The position numbers and the translations under genes were made by a program. This document shows, one piece after another, positions 22,436-34,048 of a stretch of 64,000 bases of DNA. This DNA is from Purpureocillium takamizusanense (Eukaryota > Ascomycota > Sordariomycetes > Hypocreales > Ophiocordycipitaceae): the NCBI RefSeq assembly GCF_022605165.1, contig NC_063070.1, forward strand, positions 2,728,001 to 2,792,000, in the 5' to 3' direction. Under the pieces are notes generated by a model. The model was not told the DNA's origin. It made no database searches and saw nothing but the letters and a program-made list of their open reading frames with translations. How positions within the stretch are numbered: position 1 is the stretch's first letter; each line of letters starts with the position of its first letter.

Positions 22436-25400
22436 GGCGATGTCTCCTTGTTGTCCATGACTGCTTCTGCAACATGAAGGGGAAATGCCAGGGCCGACGA
22501 CGGGAGATCTTGTACGAAGCCGGCGACGGGGTGCAAACCGCTGGAGCTACCGCGAGCCGCTTGCGTGTCCTCGTTTGCGCTTCCAACCCGGAGCTAGGCG
22601 CGGCTGCTAGCCGTCGCGGTGTTTGTGTGCATCCATCCCGAGACAAAGGTGAAAGTGCGTGCCCAGGCGCTGTCACACCTCAGCCGCGCGAGGTTATGCA
22701 GACCGAAGTCAAAACGCTTGAAAGAAGGGGGGCTGGCGCGCCTTCTGCTGCTATCGTTTACGTGGGACGGGACATGTTTCCTACCCAGGAGGGAAGGGGC
22801 CGGGCTATGATGCTGTTTCTGCGCTGTCGTGCAACCCTTTTCGCGAGCCTTCTCATCGCCATGGCTCGCCGGTGGCAAGGTTTAGATGATGGGCGTTACG
22901 CGAGTCAGGGGCGAGTGAGGCGGGCGTTGGACACTTGGTCGGACTAGAGCATCGCTGCCTCGAAATTCACGATCGTGAGCACAACAAGTCCATCTTATGG
23001 CAGGCAATCACTCGCTGCCTGAGCTCCTAGGTGCGCATGCAAAACTTGTCAACAGCAAAGGGAGGACATGTGCACCTCGTACACAAAGGCAGAGGCAGAT
23101 GTCGCGCGCCTTCAGGTTAAAGGACCATGCCTGGAATCCAAATATACGAGGCGATGCTGATTGTACAAGCTGACCTCGTGTTCGACGGGGCGCACACTTC
23201 CCTTTGCATTGGATCATTCATTTTTATTTTCTTGCCCCGCTGGCCAGACGGTACCATGCCGTGGAAACGGGGGACTGTATCGAAAGCTGCGAGTTGCCGT
23301 CTGTCGCCATCCCTACGATGCGCCTCCCGTGCCGACGTGTGAGATCCGACGGGATTCCCCTCTGAAAGTTGGACTGGCTCCTCAGCAGACGAAACGATAG
23401 ATGGGGGACATGACAAAGAAGGAAGAAAAAAAAGAGGATGGGAGCTTGTCGCGGCGTTTCTCACAATCGGCTCGTTTAGAAAAAGGTAGACGCCGCGAGC
23501 ACTAACACTGCTATGAAGGGGTCGTTTGTTGCAGTCAGTCGGTCTGTCTGCCGTGGGTCTTGCGGCTCTCTCGGCCGAGACTGTACTGTAGATAATAAAC
23601 AAAACCAACGCCTCTGATCCGAGACACACACAAAACAGAGCGGCCCATTGTCTGTTCAGTCAGCGGCTCCATCCATCCATCCATCCATCCATCCATCCAG
23701 AGCATCGGGGACGCATGCAGCTTGTCAACAACGGAAGCGCCTGGGATCTGCCCCCCCTGCTAGGAATGAACACACAGACTCCTGTGAGAGCACACTGCCG
23801 AGGCTTGGCGGCCGTGGCACGGGATACAAGTCGGCGAGCCAAGGCTTTTGTGGTGACGCAGAAACTGCAAAGCCCAATATACTACTACTGCACTACTGCA
23901 CATTACCAAGCATTTGTCGCCCAATGACTTTCCCGCGTACGATTACGACTACAGTGTATACCTCCTTCGTACCTCTGACTCTACTAGACTGGCCTCCGCC
24001 CCCCAGCAACGGCTGGTGTGTCTCGCGTCCCAAGACGAGCCGTCACGCCCGTCCAAGCCGTCGTCGCTTTTCTCTAGTCTAAGGCTTCAGCAAACGCCAC
24101 CTCCGTTTGCTGCCAGCCAGGATAGCGGCCGACATTGTACTTTTCGCCGCCGGAATGTGTGCCTCCTACAGGCCAGTGGTAGTAGTGCAGTACCTGTAAG
24201 TTCCTAGCACTTCGTCAGTACGTTTCCCATGGTGCAGCAGCCCGTGAGTCTACGTAAATCGTACCATCTCAATTATCAACGAGTGTCGTCCTCGTCGCAG
24301 GCCCAATCGATGGGCAGCGCACGAGGCAGGGATTGGCGTTGTGCTCGGACAGCACTACGCGCTCTCTCTCTCCCCCTCGCTCTGTGTGTGTGTCTCTCTC
24401 CGCCGTTTTGGCGGCACAACGGCCACTAGCTCTCCTGTTTCATGGACGTGCATTCCAATCAGCGGTCCGGCGCCAACAATAGTAGCAGCACTTGCGTTGC
24501 CAGAAACGCAGCAGCCACACACGTGGGGCCGGAGAGGATCGGACTTTCAACCTCCCCCCCCCCCCCCCCCTCCCCCTTCTTTTGCCTACATACAGTCGCG
24601 TCGCTGTGTCTGCCCCCTCTGTCAGGTGGCCAAGTAGCACAGCAGCCGCCGTCTAGCCGTAAGATCAATTCTGTGTCGCTCGCTTTCTGCACGTTGAAAA
24701 CCTGAAACGGCGGCCACGTCTCCCGTCATCACCACCACCATCATCATCACCACCGTGCGTTGTATATGACGTGCAGTGGGCTGACTTGCGCAGGCCGCCC
24801 CGCATCGTTGGAATTAGTACCTCTGCGTCTGCGTCCGGTTCCAGATGCACAACGACTACGTACTGGCTGTCGTTGTGCGATTTGCTTGATTGGGATGTGT
24901 GCCGAGTGGCTGTTTGAGCTCCCTATGCAAGCTCGCGTTGCGTGAAGACCAGTGCTGCTGCCCAAGGCTTGGCTTCTCGATACCACTTGATCAAGGAGTC
25001 ATGCAGTGCAGTAGCTGATGAGCTTTGACGATTCCATGCCACTTCGTGCATTTTGGGAAGAGGCATTTTGCCCGTGTGGCTGCTTGCTCATGCCTTATAG
25101 AGACGATTTCCATTACACATGGTATATCAGTAATCCCTCGTCTGCCTAGACGACTGCACATGCGCTCGCATCAAGTCCGAGGTCACGCATTTGTCAGACC
25201 TCAGCAAAGGCGAGGTCCGTTTCTCAAATCTGCCAGCTACCAACGTATTCCGAATGCTTTACATAAAGATGTGCCGGTCCTCGGCCTCGCCGGTGTCGTC
25301 AAGTCATCATCTCCATTCACGCATGCCGCTGGAGCACGCTCTAGGCACCCGCAGACGCCTCGCACGCCAAGTCGGAAGCGTGTCCCGCAACATCACCCCA

Positions 25401-25459
25401 ACGTACCATCTTTCATCTTGCAATTGATCATCTCGAGCGGAGGTTTTGGGTGGTAGTCT
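22436..25459. other. Intergenic region, no gene seen
   Basis: These 3 kb contain short non-ATG frames only. Simple sequence includes a CCAT repeat at 23669-23699, a C17 run at 24554-24570 and CAT/CAC-rich DNA near 24730. Nothing conserved is recognised. Confidence 0.5.
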
Positions 25460-26116
25460 TTACGACTCCTTTGCGGCGACGTCGAGATACTTGGTTGGCG
25501 CCGAGGATTCCTCCGATGAAAACAATCTCATCCTCAGGTCTCGTATCCACAACACCAGGTAGCTGCCCAGAAGGCCTAGTGTGAGAACGTTTGGCCATAG
25601 AGGCTCCTCGTCGTGCATCGTCTTCCGCGTCAATATCAGCGCCTCTCCAGCGATGCCCGCCACGAGCTGAAGGGTGCCCGTCACTGGCAACGCCGAGCGG
25701 ACCGCCGCCGCGCCGCCAAAGTAGGCATACATGAGCACGTGGTGGAAAGAATTCAGCCCCGCAACTACCCGCCATCCCTCGTGATTGTGAAGCACGCGAA
25801 AGTACGTCAGATACGGCGTCGTCAAGTGGTGGAAGCCGAAGTGGAGGTCGATCTCGCCGCCGGCGGCCCGGACCCCGAGGACGTCGATGTACTCGTAGAA
25901 CTTGGACGCGTGAAAGAGCAGCCGTGCCGTGTCCTCGTACTGAGGCGTGAGTATCAAGGCGAGCAACGCCGCGGATGCTAGAGAGTATACTCGGCTGCTG
26001 AGCAGCGTGATGCTCCGGACGAACGCGATGGGGCCGCGGGCGTCGACGTACCGCCCGACGGCAGCCCATGCCGCAACGAACACGAGCGTTTGCAGTATCA
26101 TCAAATGCACTCCCAT
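25460..26116 (-). CDS. ELO-like (fatty-acid elongase-fold) membrane protein with altered histidine box
   Basis: One exon from ATG at 26116 gives 218 residues with about five or six hydrophobic segments. The core resembles ELO elongases: KFYEYIDVLGV matches the SKxxELxDT region, GLNSFHHVLMYAYF matches the NSFVHVxMYxYY helix, and TLQLVAGI matches the following LQ motif. In place of the canonical HxxHH box it has DLHFGFHHLTTPYL, that is HxxxHH, one residue longer. Elongases condense malonyl-CoA with long-chain acyl-CoA in the ER, and the histidines are catalytic. The protein is shorter than most elongases (usually 270-350), so it may be a divergent subfamily with a different reaction. Family-level call only. 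Confidence 0.65.
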   Translation of the reverse strand: MGVHLMILQTLVFVAAWAAVGRYVDARGPIAFVRSITLLSSRVYSLASAALLALILTPQYEDTARLLFHASKFYEYIDVLGVRAAGGEIDLHFGFHHLTTPYLTYFRVLHNHEGWRVVAGLNSFHHVLMYAYFGGAAAVRSALPVTGTLQLVAGIAGEALILTRKTMHDEEPLWPNVLTLGLLGSYLVLWIRDLRMRLFSSEESSAPTKYLDVAAKES

Positions 26117-28628
26117 ATTGCGTAATTAGTGATGAGGGATGTCCATCTACTTCATTCTGATGCTGGTGGAAGAAGGCCTTTTGACAAGGCCTTTCCGTAG
26201 GGTATATGGTTTGGAGTGAGTCACCAGCCAGAGTCCTAGGCTAAAGGAATAGAAAGTCCGTCCGCTTCTCGGAACCGGGTCCGACATTGGACGCGTTCAT
26301 CGTTGCACGACACGCATTGCGGGTTACATACATACGGAGTCGGGTGTTCGAACTCGAGGACTCAACTCGAGGATGTACCACCGCCTCCTGCGCAGCGGTG
26401 GCTTTCACGGCCATTTTCGTGCGTGGGTTCCGACGATGTCCACGGCGACCCCAACCGTTCGTTCTAGACGTGGATCTCGCGGTGGACCGCGGGAAATGCC
26501 GCCAGCAACCCTGACTTGCGGGATGCAGCCAGCCCCGTTTATATGAGACGTCCGTCCTTGGTTTCGACAACGCTCGCCGCCCGCAAGGCTTTGGTTGCTT
26601 TTTGTCTGGCTGTCGGACCGTCGAGGGCTGACGGCTGGCTGTGGTGTCACCTTCAGCTGGGATGCGTGTCAGCGGCCGTGTCGCTGAGAGCGACTGCATG
26701 AGGAGCGGCAGAGGCAATATTTTAGCAGATGGCTTCGGCATTTGCGGCTCATCGCCCACCGGATCCCACGCCGCGATCCGTGCCCTCCGCTGGTCATTCC
26801 CACCAACTGACGCTACGGGGCTGGAACGCCCGCTGGATACCTCGGGGGGGAAGGCGGGAGGGATATGAGGTTCTTGGACTCAAAAGGCCCGGGGGACAGG
26901 GCCGAAGGACGGCGCTCCTTCATTCGCCTGGGCGGCAGTCTTTTTGGAAGGACGACGAGACACGAGAGCGCGGCCGGGCCCCTCAACTGATGCCAACCGG
27001 TACTTCGTAGTATGTAGCAGTACGTATGACTGTGGTGACGGCGGCGCTGACAACGCGACTCGGCTCGACCCGTAGCCAGTCGAACCGGCTAGAGCGGCAG
27101 CCTTGGTGAGCTCACTGCTCGCACAGATTCTGGGTGCGACATCGTACCGGGAGGGAACATGAGCGCGCGCGCGCTGGGATGAGAAGGTGACTGAGGCAGT
27201 GCCTGCAAAGGAAACATCCTCTCAGACGGACACGACCCTGGGGGGGGAGGGGGCCCGAGACACAAGCCCGCACTGCTAAGGGGCCGGGTACCTCGGCGCG
27301 GGCGACACGCAGAGCAAGTTACCTGCGTCGAAACACGCGACCAGAGCGGCTAGCGGTTCCTGGAGCGCCGGCGTGAGGTGGTGCAGGCTCTGCTTCCAAG
27401 GGCCCCGCGGCGCCCCTCCCCTTGGCCAGTCCCATATCCGCCGCTGCCAATGAGTGAAGCGCCACCCATCCATCTATCCGTCGTCCCTCCACCTGCGTAC
27501 TGCACTCATCGGTGCATCTCCTGCAGCCCAGTGCCAGCCAAGTGTGTGCCCAGCCGGAGCAGGCGTCCAGGGCCTCCACTCCTCTGTTGGCTGTTCCAGC
27601 AGAGAGGGAGGTACCTTTCCATCGAACGTCTACTAGCGCTCGCCCGCCCTGTAGAGCGCCTCCACTGCGATGCGAGAGAGAGGAGGATGGAGGCCCGTCG
27701 GGACCGGGCCCACCCTCATCTCACCCTTGTCGAGCCCGGTAGGGAAGCGCAGGGGAGGGAAGCCTGGGGAGCCCACCTGTAACGCCCCAGACGGGCCAAT
27801 GAAGGGGCTTCGCCTGCTGCCCATCCTCCCACCCCCATCCTCCCAGCCATGGTGCCGGGCCTGAGGTGGGCTTGGCCCGGTACGAGGCACAAGGTTCCCG
27901 AAACCCACCCTCTCGCCCTCCTCGGAGGCCCTCCCCTCCCTCCATCCACCAGCGCACCCACCCGCCTCCCACCCACTCACCACTGGCACTCACGACAGGT
28001 CTCTCCCGCCGGCTCCTCGCCCTGGACGTAGGGTGCTGAGGCGCCGCGTTAGGTCAGGCTGCCCGGCCGTGCGCTGCGCTGCGCTGCGCTGTGCCGTGCC
28101 AGTACCCACGCCACGCCACAGGCACTCCGTTCAACGCCAGCCAGGCCACTTGGGCTGCGCCCACCCACCCACCGTTCTCCCCTCGAGTACGGTATCTGGC
28201 TTCCTCTCCTCTCAATCCATTCCCCCCCCCCTGCATCAACATCACCACGGCCTCAATCATTCCGCCCAGCGACCTCTTCCCGTGCCTTCCGCATCGACCC
28301 GCCCGTTGGTTCGTGCCGCAAATAATCACCGCCTTTCGTTTTCGACTCGTTCTTTTCCCGACGTGCTACGCCGCCGACTCGCATTTTTGACCGTGTCCAA
28401 TTCTCCGCCTGCTGACCCCCCCGATTACGAGACGTCGAGCGAAAATTACGGTGCCGACGACCTGTCCAGCGAGGAAGCAAGCCTCCCACGAGGCCAGATC
28501 GAAGGCAAAGCAGGGTATCGTCAAGTCTGCGGCCTTTGTGGCCGCCCAAACTACCCTGCGGGCCTGAGTAGGCCTGCCGACTCCCCCAACCGCCGACGAC
28601 GCTGTTCGACACCGATCGAGTCGCCGCC
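26117..28628. other. Intergenic region, no gene seen
   Basis: 2.5 kb between the ELO-like start (-) and the membrane-protein start (+). It is G/C-skewed, with CTGCG repeats at 28070-28092. The minus frame at 26241-26759 begins with GTG and is rejected. The last few hundred bases are probably promoter and leader of the + gene. Confidence 0.5.
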
Positions 28629-30763
28629 ATGAGCCCCCCAAACGGCAATGGCTCAAATGTCCAGCGGAGGTCATCAGCGAGGATGTCCGGTCGGCTGTCA
28701 ATAAGCGCTCGCAGCGACGATGACTACGATCTAGACGTCCACGCCGTCTCCGATGGCTTCCGGCCAACACAGAACGGCTTCAGACCACCTGCTTCCGAAC
28801 AACCCTACCTCACAATACCACAACCGCCACCCGCTGTCGCCACGAAGGGCAGCTATGAGACGGAGCGTCCGTCGAGCACGTCGAAGCCTCCGCGATCACA
28901 CGACTCGCTGAGGCTCCGAAACGATGGCTCAAGCTGTGCTCGCCACTCGAATGGCAGACCTGTCCTTCCCGATCTGGCCATCGGCACGCCGCTCATGCAG
29001 GTAGAGGCTCCATACGACGGGCCGACAGGGCCATCACACCCGTATGAGATGTATCCACAGAGGACGTTTAGCAATGCATCGACTTCTACCGCACCCCGGA
29101 TCAACCGACAGTCGTATCACGGGCCTCGTGGCCCTACGCACCCGTACGCTCTCTACACCCAGAATACCACGACAAACGAAGAGCCCGATCAGCAGGCCGC
29201 CCAGAATCAAATTCCCGTCGGCTTCACCGGCATGGGCGCCAGTTACCAGCGGCAACTAGGGCCAGATGGCGAAGAGGCTGGCGATTTGATTGGGCCTCTT
29301 GGCCACTTGGAGGAATTGCCGCCCTACACGAGATACCCCGAGGATTCTTTCGCCAGAAAGTCACCCGAGCCCGTCTCCAATCTGTCCCCGTCTCCCATTC
29401 AGCCAATTCCCGGCGCTGGCGGCATTGGGATTGCAACCCGCGATCCCGAATTCTCGTCTACAGAGGACGATCTAGGTGTGCCTTCACGCCCCACATCACG
29501 GAACGAAAGCCACCACGAGGTGAACACAGCGGCCCGCGAATACTCGGAAAAGAAGACCATGACCAAATGGCAACGCAGAGCCAGGAAAAAGCTGTGGGGC
29601 ATTGTGCCGTACTGGTCCATTTTCCTGATGCTCGTAAGCATCGTCATCATGGGTATCGTCATGGGCGCCGTTATCGGGACTGTCCTCGTTGGCCATAATC
29701 GCGACGGCGGGTCGTCAGGAGACGAGTAAGTCGTTGCCCTGGCAGCATAGCGAGATGATTGACTAACGATATCGCCACTAGACAAGCCGACAGGGAGCCA
29801 TCCGGCACTCCCTCCGATGTCAGGCCACTTGGCTCGCTGCCCACAGGCCTACCGCCGTTGGCGACGGGATATTTCTCCCTTCCACCCCTCGATACTAGCC
29901 AGGCGCCGAAATCGTGCTTCGTTGAGCCGACGCAGGCACAGGCGTGGAGTTGCGATATGCCGTTCCGATTTTACTCCATGGAGATTCGACAGGACCCAAA
30001 GGCTGCCCCGACTTGTAACTACGAACTCAGCCTGACTGCCTTCAAGCCCTCGATGGCCAAGTTCATCTGGGGAACGCAGCCGCCGGATGTCCCGGATCCT
30101 CAGCCGCTGCAGCTGGTCGAGGACAATTTTGAGAGAGGTCGCGGTCCAGCGTGGTGGCTCAGCCTCACCTATAACAAGACGGTCATTGTCTCGGACGATG
30201 CCTTTCCCGGTCAGAAGACCAAGCGGAATTGGCATTACTTCGATACGCCAATGGCCGGCATCGACCCCACAAGGTTCAAGAAGAAGAATGTTGGTGCCAA
30301 GGAGGGCGACAAGCCGTGGATCTGCACCTGGCCGAACACGTCGCTCGAGATATTCATCTACCCGTCTCAAAACGCCAGTTCTCCCTCCTTTGCGAAAGTA
30401 AAGCCATCGGCAACCACGACTGCGTCCGCCGACGATGCTACCCCGACCGGAGACGCGGCTCCGGACCATGTTCCCGCTTATCCCAAAGTCGTCAAATTCC
30501 TGGAACGTCGATACAAGCAACCAAACTCTACGGCTGTCTGTCGCCAGGTTCAAATCACCAATGACGGCCACGGAGTTAAACCGCTCCTTGGCTCCGATGG
30601 CAAACCGATCGAGGTATCGATCTTGGAGCGTCGGAGGGGCCTAGACGGCACGCTCATGGAGCATGACCGCTATGGGCAGCGAGAGAAGCGATTCCCCACG
30701 AGCTTCTTGTCGCGGGAGGCCCTTGAGCTCACCGACTGCGGCTGCCTGTGGTGGTCCACATGA
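28629..30763 (+). CDS. Single-pass membrane protein of an uncharacterised fungal family
   Basis: There are two exons, 28629-29725 and 29782-30763, giving 692 residues. The 56-base intron has donor GTAAGT, a perfect GACTAAC branch site and a TAG acceptor, and restores the frame. Residues 1-320 are disordered, rich in Ser, Pro and Asn; two short motifs recur (APYDGPTGPSHPYEMYPQ and SYHGPRGPTHPYALYTQ). A basic stretch (WQRRARKKLWG) precedes a transmembrane helix at ~338-358. The ~330-residue C-terminal part has several Asn-X-Ser/Thr sites and Cys residues (CFVEP, WSCDMPF, CNYEL, DCGCLWW), so it probably lies outside the cytoplasm as a type II protein. I believe it belongs to the family named DUF7820, from memory and unchecked. 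Function is unknown. Confidence 0.85.
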
Positions 30764-32266
30764 TAAACGGGCAACACACAGCGACGTCAGCCGCGACCGG
30801 GGACACCCCCTCGTTTCATTACCAAGGCAATCGGGCATCTGGTCCGTGTCAACGCAAGCGTTGCGTTTACTATTATATTGTATTCACCTTTCTTTGTAAC
30901 GAATCATGCAGCCGATTGGGCCGGCTCCCTCTTGCACATTGAGCACACAGACGGCGTGCGTAGCGCCTTGCATCCACATTTCTTCACGCGCGGCGAGTGG
31001 ACGGATTTCTATTGGGGCCTGGAGTTATTTTGCGTGGCTGTCACGGGACATATTGCCCATCTACTTTCTTTTGCTGAAGTAACATACACACGCACACGCA
31101 CACGGACGGGCGCGTGCATATATGGCTGGGATCTGGGACTTGTTGGCCGCTCGCCTATTTAACACGCGGAAGCGAGATGGTGTGGCATAGCATATTACGG
31201 TTCGGGTGGATTCTTGCGCTGCGATCGTTTGTGCGGGAGGCGAGACGAGTCTAGCCATGATCCTGCTGCGTTGAAGGGCCGGGCGACTTTGGCCACTTTG
31301 CGAAAAAAAAACTCGCCCTCGTGCTGGTGGCCTTTGAAGGCAAGAAGTCGCGGGGCACGAATGTGACACATCTATTTCGAGTTTGGGCCGTTGGTACAGA
31401 TGGGATGCGGGGAGGGTTGAGGCCCGAGTAGTAGGTATCTAGGCTTGACCGTGGGCACAGTGAAAAAAGAATATATTTGTGTCACTACTTTGGGCCTCGG
31501 CACAGGGCGCAATCGTGAGGGCGGGATGCGATATGGCTCCCTAGTTACTTGCCCTTGTTTGTAACCACGTAGCCAACGACAGTGTTTTCAAAACGTCCTT
31601 CCTTTCCAACAACGCCCCTATGTGTCTAAGTGTTCGTGACGCGTGTATGTAAGTCCAAGCCGAAGCGTCAGGCCACCCACCAGCGTTTCACCGCATGGGC
31701 TCCCGCCGGGGGCACGGAACCCATGAGATATATATACAGTATATACCTACTTCGTACGGTGTAGGTGCTTTTGTGCTAGCAGCAGCCGCTTCTCAACCCG
31801 CCTGACACACACACACATACGTACGTATACTATACGTACGTACGTATGAAGGTTACGTTTTGCGCACGTCATGGGGGAAGAGGGACATGACCAGCTTTCC
31901 ACAAGTCGCGTCGCGTTACTCTTCTTTTTTTGGGTGTTATTTTCAGTACAGGGCTGTCTCGCTGAGGTGCCTCGCGCACGACCTAAACGGCTGCACGGCG
32001 ACGGCGCGTGCTCCTGGGCGGTGATCGTCGTCATGGTTGTAGTGGTGGTGGTGGTAGTGGTCGGCTTTGTGGGCGTGTTGCGACGGGGGTGCGACGCGCG
32101 GTTGTCCGGCGATGGGCCCGGTCGCGGCCGAGGAGGAGGACCAGGAGTAGGGGGAGCAGGAGTTGTGCTGGTGGTGTTGCAGTGGTTGAGACTGCGCTCG
32201 CGCTTGCTAATGAGTTGTCGCATTATCGCCGCCGCAGCCGCCGCCGCCGCTACTGTCGCTGCCGAG
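30764..32266. other. Convergent intergenic region
   Basis: 1.5 kb between two stop codons. It holds a near-perfect palindrome of TACG repeats (31818-31842) beside a CA run. I see no coding sequence apart from shadows of PEX20 at its right end. Confidence 0.55.
31818..31842. repeat. Perfect 12-bp inverted repeat of TACG units
   Basis: The arms 31818-31829 and 31831-31842 are exact reverse complements with a one-base spacer, next to a CA run. It could extrude a cruciform or form an RNA hairpin in a 3' UTR. Confidence 0.8.
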
Positions 32267-33636
32267 TCAGGTCAGGCTCTGCTGCTGCTGCTGTTGCGCC
32301 TGGTGGGCGGCGCCCCCGGCCTCCTCGCCCTCGCCCCCGCCTTCCTCGGTCTGGCGAATCTCGTTGTCGACAATGTCCTTGCGCCCGTCGCGAAAGTCGC
32401 GCATGAGGGAGAGGAAGACGGAGTTTTGCCACTTCTCACCGGCCTCGTGCTGGACGGACTCGAGGAGTCGCTCGGCGGCCTCGGAGACGGCCGACTTGCC
32501 CTTGGCGGCAGCGTTGTTTGCGTCTGCCTCTGCGTCTGCGGGTTGTTGTTCTTGCTGTTGTTGTTGCTGATCGTGGTCTAGAATCATGTCTTGCGCCGTC
32601 ATGGGAGCGATGGTCTCGGCGGCGTTGTTATTAATGGTGGTGGTGGTGGTGTCGTGGAGGGAGAGGTTGCCCAGCTCTGGGGTCTCGAGGTCGGACATGC
32701 TCGTTGAGAACGTCTGCTGACTCGTCGCGACAGCCTCCTCACCGGCCTCAGCCTCTGACGTCTGGGGGAGGGCCGCCTCGTTGAGCTCCAGCTCGCGCGC
32801 CATTTGCTCCATCGCGGCGTCCACGTCGGTCATGTTCCCGCCGCCGTTGCTGGCCATCCACCGCGCCATCTCCTGGTCAAAGTCGGATGCCGCTGGCGCC
32901 GCACCAGGCTGCTGCTGCTGCTGCATAAACGCAGCAGGCCCCCCTTGCTGTTGGCTGAACATGGGCGAAAAGGCCTGTCCAAAGGCGCCCTGGAAGTTGG
33001 GCTGGGCCACGTGCATCTGCATCGGCGCGGCAGCGGCGGCGGCGGCGCGCATCTGCGGTGCTTGCTGATGGTGGTTGTTGCCAGCGGCCGTGAAGCGAGA
33101 AAAGTCGGACGCCCAGCTCGTCAGGTCGGGGGACGCGCGTGACTGCTGCTGCGCAAAGTCATGTTGCATGTTGATGAGCGGCGGCAACCCGGGCTGCTGC
33201 AGGGCGGCAGCGTGGGCGTTGAGGCGGCCGGCGGGCGAGTGAGGCATGCCGGGGATAACGCCGGCGGAGGGCCCTTGGCCGTTGAGGAATGCGCCGAACG
33301 AGTCGTGATGGCCTTGCTGCGCCGGGTGGTGGTGGTGTTGAGGGGCAGATCGAAAGGACTATGCATGCAGAGACGAAACCATGTCAGCTTGTCGCACCTT
33401 TTTTCTCTCTTGACGCAGATGGGAAACAAAGAAGAAGCATGAATTGCCTGGTTTTCCCCGCCCACCGGCGAGGAGGAGACGGGAAGGGGGCAAGGGACAA
33501 GGGAAGGACGTACAGCATGGCCGTTGACGCCGCCGGCGCGATCGACGAGGCGGTCCTGGTGGTGGCTGACGTCGCGCGACTGGTGGTCGACGAGCCGCTT
33601 GAAGGGTGAGGGCCCGCTGCAGGACGCCTCCGCCAT
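32267..33636 (-). CDS. PEX20: Peroxin 20, co-receptor for PTS2 import into peroxisomes
   Basis: There are two exons, 33636-33514 and 33358-32267 (donor GTACGT, acceptor TAG, phase 0), giving 404 residues. The N-terminus MAEASCSGPSPFKRLVDHQ carries the conserved cysteine (Cys6) that in PEX20 and PEX5-type receptors is ubiquitinated for recycling. Further PEX20 features are DSFGAFLNGQ, a WxxxF motif WASDF (123-127) for docking to PEX14/PEX13, many Gln-rich stretches, and a conserved C-terminal block (roughly 335-390: ERLLESVQHEAGEKWQNS, FLSLMRDFRDGRK) thought to bind PEX7 with its PTS2 cargo. In filamentous fungi PEX20 replaces the long form of PEX5 or yeast Pex18/21. The gene is divergent from SEC13; its promoter has two CCTCGG boxes. 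Confidence 0.92.
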
Positions 33637-33763
33637 GGTCGTCTGTCGATGTCGCTGTCGCTGTCTTGTGGGCGACCGGCGCGCTGGTCGCTGCTGGGCC
33701 GGGTATGCGCGATGTCAAGGAGCAAAGGAGATGCGGACGGTGACAATATGCAGCGATGAATAG

Positions 33764-33769
33764 CCTCGG
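33764..33769 (+). promoter_or_regulatory. Candidate FarA/FarB fatty-acid response box (CCTCGG) upstream of PEX20
   Basis: A CCTCGG hexamer lies 128 bases upstream of the PEX20 start. In Aspergillus this is the core bound by FarA and FarB, which induce peroxisomal and beta-oxidation genes on fatty acids. A single six-base match is weak on its own; the second copy at 34043 strengthens it. Confidence 0.4.
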
Positions 33770-34042
33770 CGCAAGTCGGACGGACGGCAGGGTCCGAGAA
33801 GTCGAGAAACCCCGGCCCGAGCAATAAGGACAAGTAGAGATGAGGCCTGACGAGCAGTAAAAGATCGGAGGGACGAGTTGCTCTAGGATGTCGGGGAGAG
33901 TGTGAACATGACGGATCCAAGTGTGGAGGAGGGGAGGTTGTCCGCTGTCAAGGAGATGGAGGCGGGATGGATGGGATGCTCGAACGGCATGCCGCCATTC
34001 ATTGCCTGTGATGGCGCCCCGCCGTTTCGGGCGTCCCGACTC

Positions 34043-34048
34043 CCGAGG
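34043..34048 (-). promoter_or_regulatory. Second candidate CCTCGG box upstream of PEX20 (reverse orientation)
   Basis: CCGAGG on the + strand is CCTCGG on the strand of PEX20, about 407 bases before its start. Same reasoning as the box at 33764. Confidence 0.35.

Noticed and set aside
23117..23629. 170-codon minus-strand open frame
   Set aside because: Starts with GTG; mixed composition and no supporting signal. Weakly possible but not supportable.
26241..26759. 172-codon minus-strand open frame upstream of the ELO-like gene
   Set aside because: Starts with GTG, basic random composition, no homology recognised.
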